Position numbers and translations under genes: made by a program
Assembly: GCA_963693305.1 (NCBI GenBank)
Contig: OY855907.1
Span: 32,894,301 to 32,958,300 of the forward strand
Source: Meandrina meandrites
Taxonomy: Eukaryota; Cnidaria; Anthozoa; Scleractinia; Meandrinidae
DNA: 64,000 nucleotides
Direction of reading: 5' to 3'
Shown here: positions 57,516 through 64,000 of the stretch, piece after piece
How the letters are laid out: the number at the start of each line of letters is the position of its first letter
How positions within the stretch are numbered: the stretch's first letter is position 1
Notes under the pieces: generated by a model
Told to the model about the DNA's origin: nothing
The model's database searches: none
What the model saw: only the letters and a program-made list of their open reading frames with translations

Positions 57516-57978
57516 GGATTATTCGAAGATGGAGAAGGTTCGTTGAGTGGGATTCAGCGCTTCGTAACGTGCGTTGTGAGGATGGATTTGAGTTGGAAAT
57601 CGGCGAGAAGAAGCGCTTAAGCCTCTTCTATAATTCTGCGTAGGAATTGGGTCGGTTAGCGTGATTTCAATGATTTTTTTTCGCTTCGAGCGGCGGTCGG
57701 TCGGAAATCGAGTGTGCAGCCTTTACTTCTTCTTAGCGGTGGAAAACCAAAAAAGCTAAAACTCGCCAAAAAGGCGTCAGATCAGTTTGAGAAGCGAGAT
57801 GACAACAAGAAAGACAACAAGGCATTGAGGTAAGTCGATTTTATTTTCAAAATGTACATATATTTGCGAATAATTTCGAAACCGTTTTCTCCCATACAAA
57901 CCTTTATAAATTCAAACCGTTGTAACGCTCGATCGAGTCACGTTCTCGAGTAATCTTATCAGGAGCCTGGGCCGCCTG
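57516..57978. repeat. Right terminal inverted repeat of the 12.3-kb element
   Basis: Inverse of 45722-46188. On the plus strand it holds the same outward-reading exon-like frame (KLAKKASDQFEKRDDNKKDN) ending at a gtaagtcg donor near 57831. Here the ATG present in the left copy is AAG, so that start exists in only one TIR. Confidence 0.9.
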
Positions 57979-60812
57979 TGGTCAACACTGAATGTTTATG
58001 ATGGCGTGACACAAAAAACAAGCACGAGGCGCGAAAATGGTCGCTTTTGATTGGTTAGTATCAGAAAGTGTGACCATCACACGTTGCTTCAAGAATTCCG
58101 TGATTCGTGAATGAATGGCGTGAATTAAATGTGATAGTTTTTCTCTTGAATCGTTGATTACTTACTAGTATTCTGCGAAATGTGAACCGTGATTTTGATA
58201 TCGACATCCATAAATACGTAATAAAGCGTGAACCCGAGCGTGAACGGATAGATGGTGGCCATACAACTGATACAAGACATTCAGATACAAGGCAATACTT
58301 TGGACGTAATTTGACAAGTTATAGAATTTATCGTTTGAAAAAGGATGTTCCTGTTTCTTTCGTGAACGTGAAATGCCTATTTCCGCCGTGATTGTGAAGT
58401 GTAACGTGATCTACAACCCCCCCACCCATTAACAGCCTCAATAAAGACACAACTGAGATGTATCCAAATTTCTGATTGTCCAAATTTGTTCTGTTGAAAT
58501 TTACGTTCAAACTTAAACTGTAAAACTGGTATCGCTGCAATATTCCAGCTTATAGTTTATACAGGTTTATAGAGAAAAGGAATCAATCCATCCATAGTTA
58601 CAACATTGCAAACAACACATGTATAGGGCAGGTTTTTTTCGAAACCTCAGTAGGATAGTCACTGTGTCATGGTAGGGTTTTAGTAACCCAGCCGCAACAT
58701 ACTACCCAGATATCAGTTTAGCACCATTTTCTGCATTTCCCCTCCCCGGGTGACGATTCAACAGCTTTGCAACTACAGGAAACTGCAAAGACATGGGCGG
58801 GTGGTGCTGTTTGTGTCAAATATTTGGCGCTCTTGTTTTTCCTGTATTCGCGCAGGTGTCAGCGTGTCAAACGATTCCATTATTTGTTTTGCAGATTAGA
58901 TTTTCACAGGGAACGGGCTAGAGACATTAAATGTCTGATCTTTCAGCTAAAAAGAGTAATGATGATTTGATGGCGCTCGATCAAAGACAGTGATGGAGGC
59001 GGTTGCATTGGGGTTAACCGCAACAATAACTGCATTTATTTTGAATCTTTAGTATTTCTCTATTACTTCCTTCCTTGTGGAAACATGTTAGTGCAAAAAT
59101 TGTAACGTATTATTGCAAGGGAATTTAAAGAAAAATAAGTGATAATTTGACCTTTACAATCGGCTTGCAGCAATGATGGCAAAGCCGTTGTGCCGTGTAC
59201 TGGCAGATTCTATCCGTTCTTTTCTATGAAGTGCCTTCTCATTTCCTAACTATTTTCAGTCTGATCATATCAGCTGCTTCATAATAAAATCGCATACAAC
59301 AGCTGGAAATGCCACCTAAACTGTCTATGAAATACTGCTCAGGTGGAGTCGGCTAACCGTAGCAGTTCACGGCTTAGACAATCCGGAAAGGTAGTGGCTC
59401 GATCGTGGAAATCACATGATGGGTGGACCGACTTTCAGCTGCACATGCTGTTTGATTCACGGCCGTGGCGACGCGTTGCGGTGAAGGTATGTAGTATAAT
59501 AATAATCCCATTTGTAAATGTTGTTAATGGTAGTCTGCGCATGGTCAGTTAAAGGAGTGCACAGCACCCACTATGGCAGAGCTATAGCCAGCGTTCAGTT
59601 CGTTTCGTTGTTCTCGATCCGTCTCAATCTTAACCATCCTTGTTCCTTTTTGGCGTTTCAGTTCCCGTAAAACTCTTGTTTTGAGATCTACCGGGATTTA
59701 AAGGTAATTAAGTTGCATATCGCATAAATGATCATAAATTGTTTCTCGATAACACAACTCACTAGAGTCACTAGATGACTTGATCGAAGCTTGCAATCGA
59801 CTGCTGTACACCAAGCTTTTGCATAGCCCTTTGCATGAATACTTGGCTGGTAGAGTGTTTACGGAGCTTTTAGTATTAATTAGTGTACAATCAGCGTAAA
59901 TATGAAAGGCAGGGTTTGATTCTCGAGAGCGCACCTTTTAAAAGTTTGATCCCCAAGCTCTGCGGCCGCGCAATATTTTTTTTGCATTTATTCTTGTACT
60001 ATTTACTTCTTGTTCGCCCCTATTACATGTACCACGGCTGCACACTAAGCTCCAGCAATTTTTTTATCTCTTAGGCAATTATTTGTTGCATCAAAAGTCA
60101 GGTCGTTACGAGAATGAATTCGCCAACTCCTGAAGTAGTTGTAAACCCTCTTCTGTTTATCAGGAGCTCAAGAGAGCACTGAAGAAAAGGCCTCTCTTTT
60201 ATCCACCATCAATTAGCAAACAAGTTTGGCGCTTTGCAGCCCTACATTCGGTAACAGTTTGGATATAAACTGAGTATGAGTCAGATCGAGATCTTCATCA
60301 TCAACACAGTTCATTGCATTTCCTTCCTGCATACATGTGATCCGTGATTTGCTCCTAGCTGAGACAATCTAAGCAATGATGATCACATAACTTTTAGGAG
60401 CGAATTTCGTCAAACACCTCTCGTGCTTTCTTTCAGTCCCAGCAAACCGATGCCAACCGAGACGCTTTTTTCTGGAATCGTTTTGTTTTGTTGTGTCCAT
60501 AAATCGAGTAGAAACTGACATGCTAGGAAACTGTGCTGCCATAACTATTATCGGAAAAACATCGTTGAAAATCCAAGTTAAAGCGAAGTGATATTCAGCC
60601 GTACAGAACATCGACTACGGCTTGCTTCTAGTTGACTTGGATACAGTTTATGAACCTTCAACAATTTTGAAAATCAAGAAACCAGTCCAGGGAGTGTAAG
60701 GAAATTATCGCTTCAGACCATTCAGTGATCAACTAATCACAACATTATTGACTTGGTGACATCGCATTTTCACAGCGTAGCTGCAACGTTTGCTAATTCC
60801 ATGGGAGATATT
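57979..60812. other. Flank of the large element; one possible exon
   Basis: Mostly without recognisable features. A candidate exon at 59343-59486 has an acceptor (ctgctcag), one open frame of 48 codons (GKVVARSWKSHDGWTDFQLH) and a donor gtatgt. The family is not recognised and no phase-compatible partner was fixed. Confidence 0.35.
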
Positions 60813-61868
60813 ACTTGGCTTCACACTAGAGCTTTTAAGTATGGTCTAAGTGCACTTGGAACCTACTTTGAGTCTGAATGGGTAAAACGTACTTTCTTGA
60901 ACTTTTCTTAGTGACCATGGAAACGTTCATAGTTCAAAAAAGCCGAAGTACGCAGCCAAGTATGGTCTACACCACACTTGAGAACACACTTGACCAATAG
61001 GAAATTGGAAGCCAGCTGCTTTCCACGTGTAGCGGTGTCACGATTCTGATGGACTGACAGATAGAATTTTTCTTAATTTAACTTGCCAGCGCGCTCAAAA
61101 TGGATGGTTTCAGGTACTCATTATAGTGTGTGAATTCCGCGATGGAACAGTCTTATATGTAAGTATACTTTTTAAAGAAAAGAAAGAAAAGTCGATATAA
61201 ATGGTAATAAACGTATTATCCAGCATCTCTTCCAATAGATGCGAATGGGCAACTGAACCAGCCAGTGTATCCAGCAGGTCATTTTTTGCAGCTCAACAAC
61301 TTCAACAAGCATAACTTGAAGCAGCGAATGTTCCAAACAACCCATGTACGAGTCAGGAACGTTGGACGAGTCACACGGAAATGCAATTTCTATAGCGGAT
61401 CCATGTCTCGGTTGGCTAAAAGTACTCTAAACCAATTTTGCGGACGAGGGCAAGCCCAAGCCCTACGGCGATTTCTTTGACGAAAACCGCGTTATTGAAC
61501 CATTCTACTGAAATACAGGACGTCACTTGCTGCTTTGTATCACTGCCAAGTACTCGTTAACAACGAAGTACCTATGCATGTCTTGTAATGTTAAAACTCT
61601 TCGGACTAAAAGTAACATCAAAATGAATAGGAAACTACAAAAAACTCTTTTCCGTTGCAAAGGCCTCATGATTTTGCTGGCGAGCAAACGTGTTTGTGAT
61701 ATGTGTGACTGAGTTTACCTCGAAAGTTGATTGACGGCAATGCCTCAAGTAATCTACTTTGCCATCAGGTGTGAAGCCAATTTTTTTAAAGTGCGACTTG
61801 AGATTTTCAAGTGCACTTGAGTCAAGTCCTTACTTGAAACTTACTTAGGTTCTAGTGTGAAGCCAAGT
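60813..61868. mobile_element. 1.06-kb TIR element flanked by ATT
   Basis: ACTTGGCTTCACACTAGA at the left and its near inverse (TTCTAGTGTGAAGCCAAGT) at the right form the termini. The inner parts also pair loosely (AAGTGCACTTG on both sides). ATT at 60810-60812 and 61869-61871 is a probable 3-bp duplication. The interior has no transposase. Confidence 0.75.
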
Positions 61869-63569
61869 ATTGATTGTAAAACAACCCAGACCACGCATGC
61901 AGCATGATCATGCATGCATATTAGCCCTGCCAAAGGCACAGTTAGGATACTTGTCTGCAGGAGACTATAGCTCTAGCCATTCCCTGTATCTGTTTCCTTT
62001 GTCTGTATATGCAAGAGACATGTAACAATTTCTTCTACACAAATAGCAGAAATGGCAATAAATGGCCAGGTGCCCGCTGCTGTATTTGTATCTAAAAGTA
62101 TCTAGCAGAGGGAGAACCCTCCTCTAATAGAGTATACCTAACTAAGGATAAAGAATAACTGAGACGTTGAAACTATAATAATATCTATTTACAGGATCAA
62201 ATAAGAGTTGCATAGCTGGTAGTTCTGGGTAGTTCTTCGCCAGTTTTCAGTCCCGTGCTAGTAACCAGTAGCGCTGCATTTGGTTAAAGAATAAAAATTT
62301 CTACGAATGTTTAGACTTGCCGGAAGTCGACTTTCGACGCTTCAATCGTCGAGTTCGAGCGCCGACTCGCGACTTGCGCGCTGGGCTATAAATTAACATT
62401 AAAACCATACGAACACGACCTGAAGTCGTTACTCCATCCGGATGGTAAGAACGCTTAATCGATGGAAACAAAATTAGCTGAGCTCGCTTTGCCAAATTTA
62501 ACCGGTTCGACTCATGAGAAGTTTGGCGTTTTGGACTCGGAGCAACGGGAATAAGCTAAGAACAAGTTTGTTTTATACTTCGATCAGATTTAGGTGGTCA
62601 TGTTTACCTCATCATCACTTGGCAGAATTGAACTGGAATGAACCCCACATCGTATTAAATAATCTTAAGTTTTTTGTTATATTTATAATTTCCTAGTTTT
62701 TAATGGTTTTTCATTTACCGTGACTAGTGGACTCCTCCTGTCTTGACTGCCATAAAGCGAGTCGGCTGGGAGAAATATGCAGTAGTCATCATCCAGTTTC
62801 ATACACGTATTCAATGTCGAGTTGTTGCGCTCATGCAGTGAGAATGCGTTTAACAATGGCATGTTATTTCTCTGGAGGTCTCTTGCCTTCTTATCAGTTT
62901 TATGATTTTTATAAGCGGTCTAGCAAATCAGTCGTATGCGATCGCGAGTCGCGTGATCAGGAAAATTCACTAAAGAAGTTATTTCCGGGGTGTGTGGGAT
63001 ATTGAGAAATATCACAACTCTTGATCGTACATCGTTTGTTTGTTTGGCCTTCCCTCAACTTCGTTACTGGGCGTAAAAACCGGATACGTTTAGCACCCAT
63101 ATCTCGGCTTCGTCTTCTTGGGCGGGCGATCAATCATGCGTTTGCATAGCAAATTATCGCGTGTACAATTCATGATTGATTGACTTTAACACTCAGTGTG
63201 TATAATAAATTGTGCTCTTGAAGGCCTGACATTTCATGAAAGAGATCTTGAAAGTCTTATTGCCGTTCCTATCAGGCTGCTCTCTCGATAATCGTTTTGA
63301 ACTATAAAGGTTAGCATGATCGATTATTATCAAGACCACTTGCCACAAGTCGACCTTTTATCAATTTCATTACATATCTCAATACAGCCATAAAACCGAT
63401 TTTATACACGAACTGACAGTAGCGTTTATTGCAGAAATTTAAATAATTATCTTTGCGACTTGTGACCACCCAGAGAATGGTTTACAAGCTTGTGATCTGA
63501 GAGCCTGGAACAACCCATATGATAATTAAACATGTAGTTAGCTTTTTACGTGTGTTACTTTATCAACAG
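61869..63569. other. No gene seen
   Basis: AT-rich with a CG-richer patch near 62320-62400 (TCGACTTTCGACGC, GAGTTCGAGCGCCGACTCGC). Open frames are short and without splice support. It may be an intron of the gene entering at 63570. Confidence 0.4.
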
Positions 63570-63856
63570 AACCAAAGCAGTCGACGCAAGCAGATTGGAT
63601 GATCAGGCACACTCAACATCGAGACCACATGCCATGAAGGAGGAACATGAAAACTTCGCTCATGAAATGTTGGCGTTCGAGGTACTATGCACTACGAAAA
63701 AAATTCAAGTGTAATTACAATTGATATGTTCTATGAGGCTTGCAGGTCTCAAATAAAATTTCTTTCTTCTTTTCAATAGGAAGATTGGCAATCAGAGGAA
63801 GGGAACCCTGTGCGTTTTTGCACAGAGATAGACTTAAATCCCCGCCTCGTCGTTTA
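63570..63856 (+). CDS. Two candidate exons of a gene running off the right edge
   Basis: Exon 63570-63681 (acceptor caacag, donor GAG|gtacta) reads AVDASRLDDQAHSTSRPHAM and KEEHENFAHEMLAFE. Exon 63780-63856 (acceptor ttcaatag, donor TTTA|gtaagt) continues in phase 0 with EDWQSEEGNPVRFCTEIDLN and PRLVV. If the second donor were not used, a TAG would follow at once. The product is acidic and soluble-looking. The family is not recognised, and both ends are missing. Confidence 0.4.
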
Positions 63857-64000
63857 GTAAGTGCAAGGGACATGTTGCAGGGTAGGAGTACGACTTTTCA
63901 AACCTAGTCAAGTGCTTATGCTTTCAATTATCACGTTTCACACCACTTCTGTACCAACAGTCTCCTATTAAACTGTTGCGAAACAGGGAGGACTGAGGGC

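Larger units (their letters stand above)
45722..57978. mobile_element. 12.3-kb element with about 465-bp TIRs and sub-terminal satellite arrays
   Basis: The first 465 or so bases, starting CAGGCGGCCCAGGCTCCTGA, are repeated in inverse at 57516-57978 with only two substitutions and one 3-base indel. Inside each TIR are matching inverse spacers (46908-46962 and 57437-57505: ATTCATGTTAGTACACATAT) and then minisatellite arrays in opposite orientation. The core, 48376-55138, holds a tRNA-like sequence, short duplications and an OTU-protease/cysteine-cluster gene. No DDE transposase, tyrosine recombinase, polymerase or capsid gene was recognised. No clean target duplication was found: the nine flanking bases TCTAGAACA and TGGTCAACA share five positions. 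The length and long TIRs recall Mutator-like or Polinton-like elements, but neither fits on content. Confidence 0.8.

Noticed and set aside
45722..57978. Polinton/Maverick or a virus-like element
   Set aside because: Size and long TIRs would fit loosely, but no PolB, integrase, ATPase, protease of the adenoviral type or capsid frame was seen in the core.
60369..60611. Minus-strand 80-aa open frame
   Set aside because: No recognisable motif, no splice context; chance open frame.
62301..62495. Minus-strand Arg/Lys-rich 64-aa frame
   Set aside because: Composition follows from a CGAC/TCG-rich patch; no support as a gene.

Overview
The window looks like nuclear DNA of an animal with a compact, repeat-rich, AT-rich genome. 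Genes have short exons with GT-AG introns. The repeat families (tRNA-derived SINEs, Penelope-like GIY-YIG fragments, Crypton-type recombinase remnants, many MITEs) and the multi-membrane cysteine-rich protein resemble what is known from cnidarians, most likely a stony coral or other anthozoan. That assignment is inference; there is no rRNA or mitochondrial marker.

Five coding loci can be supported by splice sites and reading phase. (A) A plus-strand gene at 4808-13473, open at its 5' end, encodes a cysteine-rich ectodomain followed by several membrane helices. (B) A complete three-exon minus-strand gene (21038 down to 17308) encodes an unrecognised 259-aa protein. (C, D) Two tandem plus-strand paralogues (22899-30532 and 33422-41558) have six exons each with identical exon lengths and phases. 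Each encodes a 304-aa short-chain dehydrogenase/reductase of the SDR16C / epidermal retinol dehydrogenase 2 type, and both share a TCACGTGAC motif just upstream of the ATG. (E) An OTU-protease plus cysteine-cluster gene (51743 to about 53391) lies inside a large mobile element. A sixth gene may enter at the right edge (63570-63856).

The rest is mostly mobile DNA. From left to right: an 82-bp tandem array (1-290); a TIR-bounded element with a Crypton-like tyrosine-recombinase remnant (1299-2353); a 291-bp palindrome; a non-LTR reverse-transcriptase pseudogene inside a degenerate tandem array in the first intron of gene A; SINEs near 8.3, 18.5, 19.8 and 40.5 kb; a 521-bp foldback (22016-22536) and a Penelope-like fragment (42595-43260), both carrying hammerhead-ribozyme-like motifs; and MITEs with TTA, TTAA, TA and ATT target duplications inside or beside the SDR genes.

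The most striking object is a 12.3-kb element at 45722-57978. It has terminal inverted repeats of about 465 bp that differ at only three places. Inside each TIR lies a long minisatellite array in inverted orientation (10-bp monomers on the left, 40-bp monomers with higher-order structure on the right). Between the arrays is a 6.8-kb core with the OTU/cysteine-cluster gene and no recognisable transposase. This may be an undescribed class of large DNA transposon or a cargo-carrying non-autonomous relative.
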